Source: Actinostola sp. cb2023
Taxonomy: Eukaryota; Cnidaria; Anthozoa; Actiniaria; Actinostolidae
DNA length: 64,000 nt
Direction of reading: 5' to 3'
Assembly (NCBI GenBank): GCA_033675265.1
Contig: JAUJYZ010000125.1
Span: forward strand, 1-64,000
The translations under genes and the position numbers were made by a program. Below, piece by piece: positions 10,927 through 21,605 of the stretch (positions within the stretch are counted from its first letter, which is position 1; each line of letters starts with the position of its first letter). Below the pieces are notes generated by a model. That model was not told where the DNA came from. It was given only the letters and a program-made list of their open reading frames with translations, and ran no database searches.

Positions 10927-11685
10927 GTTTCCGCGCGTAAAGATGAACTTGGAATAATACCAGGATCAATGGGTGCGAAATCGTACATTGTACGGGGTAA
11001 AGGAAATCCAGACTCCTTTCACAGGTAAAAGAAATAACATTCCGCTTTCAGGGGGGTCCTCTGTTGCCCGTTATTCCCCCACCGTACTACTGGAACGAAT
11101 GTGTATGGTATCGGTATGGACCACATCAGGGCCCCGTCAGGATGAAGTGACAACATTGAGACTGATCGAAGAGATAAAGATTAGATCGAGAGGTTGTGAG
11201 AACGTGAAGAGTCGAACCATACAGAAACCTTCTCCCTTTGGAAGACGGGTTCTAACCAACTGGGCCACCCTGACCACTAGACGACAGAACATCAGCTGTT
11301 AGCGTGACATTGTGCCGATATTGATCGAGAGTATTAAAAATGCCGGGACACAGGTCTCTCCCTAGTCTTCTCCAACCTCCAACTGCTACACTTATAGTTT
11401 ATCGGTAATTACAGTTCACAAAATGTTCTAATCCGCAACGACGTTTTCTATTCACACAGCTGCAGCCACGGCGCAGGAAGAGTCATGTCAAGAGCTAAAG
11501 CCAAAAAGACGTTTTCCATCGAGGATCACATACAGGCTACCGAGGGCGTAGAGTGCCGCAAAGACCGCGCGGTCATTGATGAAACTCCAATGGCTTACAA
11601 AAACATAGATCACGTGATGGCTGCACAGAGTGACCTGGTTGATGTGGTACACACACTAAAGCAAGTGCTGTGCGTTAAAGGATGA
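10927..11685 (+). pseudogene. rtcB 3' fragment (exons 4-5), unit 2
   Basis: This is a duplicate of the last two rtcB exons: GIIPGSMGAKSYIV (10927-11024) and SHGAGRVMSR to the stop (11460-11685), with both reading frames kept. The acceptor before the first of them has changed from TTCTTAG to TTCTTTG, and no upstream rtcB exons accompany it, so a normal transcript is unlikely. It was carried along with the array unit. Confidence 0.88.
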
Positions 11686-11889
11686 AGGTAAGCACACGTA
11701 TAGCCAACACTCGAGAGCAACTTTTCATGAAGATCGGAAGATCAAACGTGACTATTTCAGTTTATTTAATGTACTTGTTCCTCTCCTTCCTTGTCATGTC
11801 TGTATAAGTATTTGTCCTTTCCCTTCCATTACCTTAGCTTCCATTCCCCTTCCCTTCCAACCACAAATCCTTTCCTACCTTTCCACCCG

Positions 11890-14800
11890 TAGTCCAGTCA
11901 ATCTGTGGTTTGAGATCAAACTAATTGCAATAGAATGTTTTTCACTGTTAAGATATCAAGAGAGGTGACCTAAGTAACATACTAAAAATCCCAAAAAATC
12001 CCTTCGGTGGAACATCTCGAAAATTGGAATTAAAGATATTGATGTTTTACCACAGGGTTCCCGCACTATGAAAAAAACAGCCAAGCTGTTGTTTGAGGTC
12101 AAACAAATTGCAACAGAAATAATTTTACTTCTATACGACAGAGAGGAGTGACCTAAGTAACATATTGAAAATCCCACAAAATCCCATAGAAGAAACATCC
12201 CAAAATTTGAATTAAATATTTTCATGCCACACCACAGGGTTCCCACATCATAAAAATGTAATATCCCACAAAATATATTCTTTCGAAATGATTTTCGAAG
12301 TTTTTCAGAATACAAGTGTCTGAGAATGATAAAACAAGTTTGACAACTTTGATATTGGTCTTTTTGAGTAAAAAACAAACAGGAGTTTTAGGAGGGAGGG
12401 GTAGGGAATTAACTGCATGGTAAACTCTTATAAATAACCACAAATTGGCTCTTGAAAATTGATAACCTCAGATCACTGGCTTCAGAGTGAGGAGCTCGAG
12501 GCCAGGACATGGGTGCTGGTGGCAGGTCAGTTCTAATCGGAAGAAGCTTTCCATTAGACAGTTTCCAGTCCAAAACTATATACCACGGGCGTGGACAGCA
12601 ATACGCAAAGTGGTACACAAATGCTTACTAAAATTGTTTGAGATTTTCATTTTTTAACTATTATTGTTTATATTTCAATTATTTTCATATCAAATCAATT
12701 CGTTATTAAAGTTATTCATTTGTCATCTCCAAAGGCTTTTATTATATGACGCACGCTTCTCGCGTCCAAATAACAGTATTTTCGAATACATCCCGCGTTA
12801 TTACACGTCACGGTTTAGGAGCCGTTAAAGATGTTATAAACACTGTTGTGTGAACTAACTTGCTTTAAACCTTAAAAATTGCCTGAAACTGAAACTGTCC
12901 CTTTGGAAATGTTTACGGCAAAGCAAAACTTCAGTTATGACTCCTGTATGTGAACATTTCAATCCATTTACAGTTATATTGGGTCGGCATGGGAACGAAT
13001 AGGGAGGATATTAGATGAACAGTAACAATTAAGTGGAGGCACCGGTGGATGTTCAGAGGTGATCACTACAGACCCTAGTAGACTGAGACACTAGACTAGC
13101 CAATTAATCCAGCCTACTATCCAGGAATATATGTAGCAGACCGTTAAAAACTCTGCTAACGTGTTTGACACATTAATAAAGTTTATGTATGTAGTGTCTT
13201 CGTACACTGCGGAGCGCAGCCCGGGAGTTCCATCCATGAAGCTGTTGAAGACTTCACTGTGCAGCTCCATGGCGGGAGAACAACTTTCTTCATTCGCCAT
13301 CTTGCACATACACAACCACAAGGATATTAACTTTGATGTTATCGTCAAATTCGCAGAAAAAAAGAAAGGTGCTACAGCACTGACTACAGCACTGATTGGT
13401 GTTGTCACGGATCTCCTCATTCTGCGGTGTTTCCGCACTTAACTTGATGCACAAATTGCTAATCATGTGGTGTGTCCTGACATCAAGCAAGCAAAGTGCG
13501 CCTTGGGAAAGGAAACTGTATGCACAAACATTTTGCATGCAGTGCTCAGTGTGACAACATCATGTGTGCATGGAATACGCAAATCAGCTGCGCTCTGAAG
13601 AAGGTTCAATGTGTTTTTTTTTTCTGACAAGCTGCCGATTTTACGAGTCCACACAAAAGAATGCCATAAATGCGATAGAAAATGCACTTGTCTCTCTTTA
13701 TGGTGGAACATCTGAAGATAGATTAGATTCCTTGAGGTACACAAACTTCTGTCAGAATGTAACCTGAGTATCAGGCCCTACCTCTCTCCTTCCCGCGCCT
13801 CTTCATTCCCTTTTCCACCTTCTCTCCCCCCGAAAAGCCTGAAACTGAGAATGCGGTTAGTTTACTGCAGGCCCGTCATCCTTTTTACAGCAAAAAAAAT
13901 CCTTCCCTGCATACATCATCAGTGGCAGCATACCACAACAAGAAGGTGTACTATCAGGTTCAGTAGTGGAAGGGTAATCAAGAACTAACATCAGTGTCCA
14001 GGGTGTCCAGGGTGGGAATGGTAACTGTCTAATGAAAATTAAGCTTCTTCCGATTAGAACTAACCCGCCACTAGCACCCAAGTCCAGGCTTTGGAGATGA
14101 TCCGAGGTCAAATGCGATTGCATGCAGAACCCTGAGATGTATATGTACTAGATTGTTCTCCTGCATGTGGAATGTGGCAGGGGTATAAAGTTACCTGAAC
14201 TCGTTGGCGCCCGACTTGATCGCTGAAGATGACATTCAATTGCGCGATATTTTAACTGAATAATCCATGAATGTGCAAGCTGAAGGCAGATGCCAATTTG
14301 CATGATTCGGCGTTCTAATTTTGATATATGCTAACACTGAACTACCCCAAAGGAGTAGTATTTCAAATTTCGAATAAAACGACCAGAAACATGATTTCAA
14401 AAGCCAATTTGTGGTTATTTATAAGAGTTTACCAGTTAATTCCCTACCCCTCCCCCCTAAAACTCCTGTTTCTTTTTACTCAAAAAGACCAATATCAAAG
14501 TTGTCAAACTAGTTTTTTTATCATTCTCAGACACTTGTATTCTGAAAAACTTCGAAAATCATTTCGAAAGAATATATTTTGTGGGATATTACATTTTTAT
14601 GATGTGGGAACCCTGTGGTGTGGCATGAAAATATTTAATTCAAATTTTGGGATGTTTCTTCTATGGGATTTTGTGGGATTTTCAATATTTTACTTAGGTC
14701 ACTCCTCTCTGTCGTATAGAAGTAAAATTATTTCTGTTGCAATTTGTTTGACCTCAAACAACAGCTTGGCTGTTTTTTTCATAGTGCGGGAACCCTGTGG

Positions 14801-14974
14801 TAAAACATCAATATCTTTAATTCCAATTTTCGAGATGTTCCACCGAAGGGATTTTTTGGGATTTTTAGTATGTTACTTAGGTCACCTCTCTTGATATCTT
14901 AACAGTGAAAAACATTCTATTGCAATTAGTTTGATCTGGACCCCCAAAAATCCGTAGATTGACTCAGTGGACTA
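11890..14974. mobile_element. 3.1 kb DNA transposon relic with long terminal inverted repeats
   Basis: The element interrupts the pyrimidine-rich rtcB 3' flank (uninterrupted in units 1 and 4) and begins TAGTCC and ends GGACTA, flanked by a probable 3-base duplication CCG. Its two ends are inverted copies over about 580 bases (11890-12460 against 14390-14974), and an inner inverted block containing TCTAATCGGAAGAAGCTT recurs at about 12500-12570 and 14018-14095. The interior holds a degraded transposase-like segment (see 13161-13442). With only one copy I cannot name the superfamily: a 3-base duplication does not fit hAT, whose duplications are 8 bases. Confidence 0.75.
13161..13442 (+). pseudogene. 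hAT-type transposase C-terminal dimerisation relic
   Basis: The 93-codon frame reads SSYTAERSPGVPSMKLLKTS and then AGEQLSSFAILHIHNHKDIN, followed by IVKFAEKKK. This follows the hAT dimerisation pattern (S..ERSFS.....K..LR..M....L..LA.L.I....), with the usual FS after ERS replaced by PG. It is short, lacks the catalytic part, and lies inside the long-TIR element. Further fragments at about 13563-13767 (ALVSLYGG, DSLRYTNF) may belong to another decayed element. Confidence 0.5.
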
Positions 14975-14979
14975 CCGGT

Positions 14980-15309
14980 GTAGCTGACATACTATCATTA
15001 CGATGTGATAGACAACCAGTTTTGAATTAAAACTTTACTTTAATTTCATAAAATATTTATCCAAGAAAAAAATCAATTAACATGTTTAGTACGTTAATAT
15101 TTATAGTTTTATTGGTATCGTTTTCTCTTTCTTTATAAAATAAATACTTTGACTGAATAATCTATAACTGATTTCTTTCACTTTATTCTAGAATTGATAA
15201 TATCGAATAATAATAACAATAATTTAAGTGACCAAGAGATAAATAAGCATCATAAATATGTGTGATAAATTAGCAGCATAATATTTTTAGCAATAAATAA
15301 ATATCCACT
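14980..15309. other. B2 downstream flank
   Basis: A/T-rich 3' flank of the type B gene, matching 3520-3870 and 28535-28875. It contains an ATAATAATAACAATAATTTAAG motif near the gene end. No gene is seen. Confidence 0.6.
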
Positions 15310-16381
15310 CTAAGGGTCGTACAAAAACGCAATGGGTAACAATACATCGATCCATTTCCAGACTCGAATGCCAGTGGTTTTATCACATCTTTTGACCAAC
15401 GCTCTATATGGTTAAAGTACACAGCACGACAGTAATGCCTACACTCACTGCATCCAGCCTTCTGGAAGTATCTGGGAGACCTGGAGTGGTCGTCGTCTGT
15501 CACCATCGCCACGGACACAGACTGGTGCCCACTTTATTGTTGACATTGTCGACAACAGGTTTTACGTCACGTCTGGTGCGGCGAGGGATCTTCAAGATTC
15601 GAGCAAGGTGGGCGACCTCGACTTTCTCAACAAAGTAGTAATGTCGACGGATATGTTTGAACTTCTTATTGGGAGAAAGACGTTTAGCTGGCGAACAATT
15701 TCCGCCTTCAGCTAACAGGCTTGCGAGGCATAAAACAAGGAGACCAAGTAATATCTAGAGAGAAAAATGTATAAAACTTGGTTATCGAAACTTGACTAAA
15801 GCCTAATATACCGACTGAACCACAAGCGCATAGAGAAGGGACATCATTACAATTTGAAAATGAATCTGAAACAAGCGAAACACAATCAAATGTTTTTCAT
15901 TTCGTGTGTTGGCGCTTATGCTTGCGTCGTCCCGATTTTACGTGACACTAGTTCCTACGTACGCTTGCGCATATGCTTGCGTCCCTAGTGAAACCCACAG
16001 AGTTAACGAACGTGTCACGCGGTATGGAACACTTTACTGGCTTCCGCATGAATTTCTTTCACGAACAATTTATTGGCTTTTATCGATTTTCACGAAAAGG
16101 AATAAAAAGATTGTATTTTGATTGGTGGGCGGTGCCTCAAAATAATGGCTGTATGATTCTGAATGATTATAAAAGTTTAGAAAACTACTAGAAAAGAAAC
16201 AAGAGATACAAGAAAAGGGAAAACCTTGGTTGGCCTGAGGTACAGCAATTGCAAAAAAAAAAAATTCCACAAACAATGCATCTAACAAACTTAAACTAAG
16301 AAAACTTACAGACAAGAAAACAGACAAGAAAGAATAAAAACAACAAATGATAAAATCGTGTACCTTATTTCTTGCATCCAT
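15310..16381 (-). pseudogene. IL-17-like, type B copy 2 (two frameshifts)
   Basis: Exon 1 is 16381-16364 (MDARNK) and exon 2 is 15754-15310. It carries the same one-base deletion after CPWRW as A1 and A3, plus a two-base AT insertion at about 15410 where NHRALV should be encoded. The rest of the gene matches B1. The TATA box is at 16494-16503. Its exon 2 therefore looks like the A1-type allele although its promoter and exon 1 are type B. Confidence 0.8.
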
Positions 16382-19300
16382 ATCGTCCACTTTTGTTGTT
16401 GAGTTTTGAGACCAAGTTTTCTTCAGTGTATAACTGAACTGCTGTTGAACCTTTAGTGTCTTTGTCAGATTGATTCACTGAGTCGATGGCCAGCCTTTTA
16501 TAAGCCACTAACCCCTTATTTAGAAACGGAAATGTACTAAGACTTTGTAGCTCGAATGTGTTCACAAAGTGGAGTTTCATTGGCCCTTTGCAGTTTATTC
16601 AACATTCCTTAGAACCGGAACGTCGGTTAGCGCACCGTAAAGTCAACACTATTCCATGGCAACACTATTCATATTTCTTTTCTTTCTTCTATATTTCTTC
16701 ATTTACTATTCATATTAAACGTAAACGTTTTTCTGAACGCTTGTAATAAAAAAGTATACAGATAAGATTTGAACATCCGCCGAATTCTTCACAAATTTGC
16801 AAAAGTACTGAGCAACTTTGGAAGGTTTGAAAGTGTTTGTGAAAGTTTGTGAAAGTATGTGATCATGACATCATGGCCACCTTTCCGTCTGCGGGCTTTC
16901 CCCTTCTGCTTGCATTACGAACAGTATTCTTAGTCTAAAACAACAACAATATTCATCCTGATTGTTCGTTAACAATAAATTAACATTACACCTTTTGAAA
17001 TTGTTCCAAATCGAGATCAAGAGTGGCATTTTCTTTCAGTATTATTCAATACTTTATTGATAAATGTGCGTGCAAATTGCTTCTTAATTTGATAATCTCT
17101 GCTCAGTAACCCACTTGTGCTTACTAATTTGTGAAATTACGTAAGGGGATTCCCTGATTGTCGTTGCACAGTTTTGGATTTTGACAAGAGACTTTGACCA
17201 ATGCACACACCAAAGCAGAGAAATGTACACATGAACATACGTTTTGTTCCTTGGTCTACAAAACTTTTAGAAAGTTTAGTGTTAACACACTTAGGTATAA
17301 AATGCATCCTAAATGATACAGTTTTAATTTGTTTGTCCGTATATTTCCATGGAAGTTTGACCTGCAATCATGCTACCATGCTGCGCTATCAAGTGGCCAA
17401 TGACGTCACAGTACTAGTAAACGTCACTGCATGGTGTTTCTTCTCGATCTGTTCAGTTCCAAACAAAAGCTGTAGATATTTTCCTAGAGAGTGCTCTGTA
17501 ATACGTATCAGTAAATCTCCAATGTTGTTTTTTCAAAATGGTTTGTTTTTATAATAATAACAATAATTTTTCGTCGATGTTTTGTATTTGAGTGTCAGAT
17601 TAATTCAAAACCACACAACCATTATCCGATACTTTGACGTCACTAAAATCATCGCTACACAACTCAATATCAGAGATGTAAGTATAGACAAGAAATACTT
17701 GGAGAGTCTCAAAACATCCAAAGGTAGCTTTTATCAAACTGATTTAAAAGGGTTTAAAATGTATAGCTAAAAGGAGTAGGCAAAATAAAGACTTCCTTCT
17801 GATATCGTTTACATTTGGTGTTTGTTTTTCGACCAAGTGCGTCATTAAATGTTGATGAATCACGTTACAATTTAAAATATTGGTTTTGGATCAAAATGGA
17901 ACCCTTCGGAACTAATTTAGTCATTTTTTGTAAAAAATTAGACAGGTTTTGAAAGATTTTCGTCAATATTAATTAATATCAATCTACATCTACATCTACA
18001 TTTATTGAGTCGGTAACGGTCGTTAGACATCAAACACCAAATATAAAATAATTAATATCAATAGTTTCGACAGTACCGCTGATGATGCAATTTTCTGGAA
18101 TTAGAAGTTAAACATTTTCTGGAAGCCGTAGAAATGAAAAATTCTCGCACACAACTATTGTAAATAACGTACATCTTTGAGGGTTGAAAAAGTCTATATT
18201 AAAAGAAGAAACTAGTTCCCGAAAGATAGAAAACAACAACAAAAACTGGCAAACTTTTCATTATGTACAAAAAGGTTGTTTTGCGCATGCTTTGATCTCT
18301 CAGAAAGTTTTATATTTACAGTAGAAGTTTTCCCTTGGAGCCTACAAAGAGTCTACGGGGTACGTCGCTGGCGCAATATAGTTTTAGTAATCTTAACCTT
18401 TTGCAAAATTTTGTACGAAGTTTGAAAGAAGTTATTTTGCTTCGCTCAGAAAAGTTTGATAAAGTTTTACACTTGTTCTAAAAAAATTGACTTTGAATTA
18501 GTTGATTAAAATTCATGAGTTTGTGACGTAAATGCCTTGCTATTTTTGGCCTTAAATGATATTAATAGTATCATCCATCCGGGTTATGGTAATTGAGTTA
18601 CGTCTTTCGTGATTTATCTCGCCTTCACACAAAGAGAATATATATATAGCTAGTTTTCGCAATCTGAACTTTTTGCTATTTTGTGTGTAGTTTGAAAGAA
18701 GTAGTTTTGCTTCGCTCAGCAAGTTTGTTCTAAAAAATTGACTTTGAACTAGTTAATTAAAATTCATGAGTTTATGACGTAAATGCCTTGCTATTTTTGG
18801 CCTAAAATGCTATTAATAGTATCATCATCTCGATTACTTCCGGGTTATGGTAATTGAGTTGTGCCTGTCGCTATTTCTCTCGTGAAGACAATATTAATAA
18901 TTTCAAATGTTTCCTTGAATATGAAAAATATATTTAATGTCAGTTATCAGTTTCCCGTACATTCACTCTTTTCATTGTGCCGAGTCTTGAGCTAGTCTTG
19001 AGCTTTACTTGACGCATTGTTGCGAAAACGTAATGTCGTGACATATACTTTTCATCGCGTGACATTCGAATCGTCCAAAAATAAAGCCAATTGTCGATTT
19101 AAATTGTGAAAAAACAGGTAGCCTGTGTAGTAAGGAATCAATCAGTCAGTGCAAGGAGAAAACGCAATCGTTTTCTTACGCCAAGCACCGACTTTCGATT
19201 CGTCGAATGAATGAGCGATTGGGGAAACCCCTCAGATAACGTTTCCAAATGCAAAACGTATTTTTGTCACGTATTTGTAATTCATAAAGAGTAATTTTTC

Positions 19301-19885
19301 TTTCATGGACACAAGTCAGTTCGGCTAGTATCTTGGGCTATCGTACTTCGGCTAAATAATTTCACATCTGCATGCTTTTGTTGAAATGATATGACTTTGA
19401 AAAATGGCGCGAAAAGGGGAAAACCCTTTGTCTCGATATTATGTCTTTTTCCTTTTATAGTTATGCACGCTGAACAACAACAATAAACGTTTCAACTAAT
19501 GTGAGTTTAAAAGCTGGTTTGCGGACCAAAAATATTGGTTATTGCTCAGAATTGTGTATTATATACCGTTGTTTCCAACTCGGCTAAATGTACTTTTTGT
19601 GAGTGTTTTAAACACTAAATTAAAATTTAGCAACAATAAATATCTTGCACTAGCTTCGTCGGATTGATATGAAGTGCGTGAAATTACAAGGCCAATATCC
19701 GAGTACAAATCACGTATAACGTACTCAATAAAAGTAAATTTCCGATTCAAATCATGGGTTATAAAAGAACTGCAGATCATTCACCAAATCAGTCGAGAAA
19801 TTCTTCCAAGCTGGTTGAACTTCAAATATTTACAAGAAAGTCAAAGAAGAGAAAAAAACACTGCAGCTGCAAGTCTTGGAAAAAG
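16382..19885. promoter_or_regulatory. Shared divergent spacer, unit 2
   Basis: This 3.5 kb spacer lies between B2 and A2 with TATA boxes at 16494-16503 (minus) and 19759-19767 (plus). It has perfect TGACGTCA sites at about 17401 and 17636. Near 19221-19231 lies GGGGAAACCCC, which contains an NF-kB-type match GGGAAACCCC; unit 4 shares it, unit 1 does not. It matches the unit 4 spacer best. No gene is seen. Confidence 0.6.
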
Positions 19886-20544
19886 ATGAATACGACGTCT
19901 AACACGGTAAATATCTGCTTTTTGCACATGCATCTCTTTAGCAGTCGGTCAAAACTTTTATGTCAGTCAGCCGCTCTGCAAAGTTGTACTACTTTGGCTT
20001 TTAACCTTGTTTACCCTTGCGTCACGTATTCGTTTACTTCTCCTCCTACTCTACTCTAGATATGTTTGTAATATGTTTTATATATCTTTTTTCTCTAGAT
20101 ATTATTTGGTCTGCTAGTTTTATGCCTCGCAAGCCTGTTAGCTGAAGGCGGCAGATGTTCAACAAACAAACGTCTTTCTCCCAATAAGAAGTTCAAACAT
20201 ATCCGTCGACATTACTACTTTGTTGAGAAAGTCGAGGTCGCCCACCTTGCTCGAATCTTGAAGATCCCTCGCCGCACCAGACGCGTGACGTAAAACCTGT
20301 TGTCGACAATGTCAACAATAAAGTGGGCACCAGTCTGTGTCCGTGGCGATGGATGACAGACGACGACCCCTCCAGGTCTCCCAGGTACTTCCAGAAGGCT
20401 GGATGCAGTGAGTGTAGGCATTACTGTCGTGCTGTGTACTTTAACCATAGAGCGTTGGTCAAAAGATGTGATGAAACCACTGGCATTCGAGTCTGGAAAT
20501 GGATCGATGTATTGTTACCCATTGCGTTTTTGTACGACCCTTAG
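19886..20544 (+). pseudogene. IL-17-like, type A copy 2 (frameshifted, B-like exon 2)
   Basis: Exon 1 is 19886-19906 (MNTTSNT) and exon 2 is 20099-20544. Two extra bases at about 20283 (AGACGCGTGACGTAA) break the frame right after RRTRR and give a stop. Beyond that the cysteine-rich domain (CPWRW, CSEC, WKWIDV) is intact in another frame and matches the B1/B4 version (GACCCCTCC) rather than A1/A3 (GACCACTCC). The 3' flank is also B-type, see 20545-20984. Confidence 0.8.
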
Positions 20545-20984
20545 AGTGGATATTTATTTATTGCTAAAAAATATTATGCTCAGGCTAATTTATCACACAT
20601 ATTTATGATGCTTATTTATCTCTTGATCACTTAAATTATTGTTATTATTATTCGATATTATAAATTATAGAATAAAGTGAAAGAAATCAGTTATAGATTA
20701 TTCAGTCAAAGTTTTTATTTTATAAAGAAAGAGAAAACGATACCAATAAAACTATAAATATTAACGTACTAAACATGTTAACATGAAAGATTGATTTTTC
20801 TTGGATAATATTTTTATGAAATTAAAGTAAAGTTTTAATTCAAAACTGGTTATCTATCACATAGTAATGATAGTATGTCAGCTACACCGGGTGGAAAGGT
20901 AGGAAAGGATTTGTGGTTGGAAGGGAAGGGGAAGGGAAGCTAAGGTAATGGAAGGGAAAGGACAAATACTTATAATATCTAGAG
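20545..20984 (+). other. Inverted type B 3' flank attached to A2
   Basis: This stretch is the reverse complement of the normal B-gene downstream flank (compare about 3430-3872), including the GGTGTAGC site and the pyrimidine-rich tract, now reading GGAAGGGAAGGGGAAGGGAA. At about 20984 it joins ATATCTAGAG, the intron/exon 2 boundary of a type B gene, over a few shared bases (TATA). The normal A 3' flank, GAAA array and rtcB fragment are missing here. Confidence 0.8.
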
Positions 20985-21605
20985 AGAAAAATGGGATATA
21001 CATATTGGTTATCGAAACTTGACTGTAAAGCCTAATATACCCACTGAACCACAAGCGCATAGAGAAGGGACATCATTACAATTTGAAAATGAATCTGAAA
21101 CAAGCGAAACACAATCAAATGTTTTTTACTTCTTGTGTTGGCGCTTATGCTTGCGTCGGTCTGATTTTATGTGACACTATATAGCTAGTTCCTACGTACG
21201 CTTGCGCATATGCTTGCGTCCCTAGTGAAACCCACAGAGTTAACGAACGTGTCACGCGGTATGGAACACTTTACTGGCTTCCGCATGAATTTCTTTCACG
21301 AACATTTTATTGGCTTTTATCGATTTTCACGAAAAGGAATAAAAAGATTGTATTTTGATTGGTGGGCGATGCCTCAAAATAATGGCGGTATGATTCTGAA
21401 TGATTATAAAAGTTTAGAAAACTACTAGAGAAGAAACAAGAGATACAAGAAAAGGGAAAACCTTAGTTGGCCTGAAGTACAGCAATTGCACACAAAAAAA
21501 CCCCACAAACAATGCATCTAACAAACTTAAACTAAGAAAACTTACAGACAAGAAAGAATAAAAACAACAAATGATAAAATCGTGTACCTTATTTCTTGCA
21601 TCCAT
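20985..21605 (-). pseudogene. Orphan type B exon 1 and intron (B3), exon 2 lost
   Basis: Exon 1 (21605-21588, MDARNK then GTACAC), its TATA box (21715-21724) and the whole intron down to the acceptor are present, but exon 2 does not follow on this strand. The sequence beyond the acceptor is the inverted B flank. The start could still be transcribed, but no open partner exon is next to it. Confidence 0.82.

Noticed and set aside
10973..11302. 109-aa frame over the rtcB fragment (also 27613-27942)
   Set aside because: It is out of frame with the rtcB exon and runs into intron sequence.
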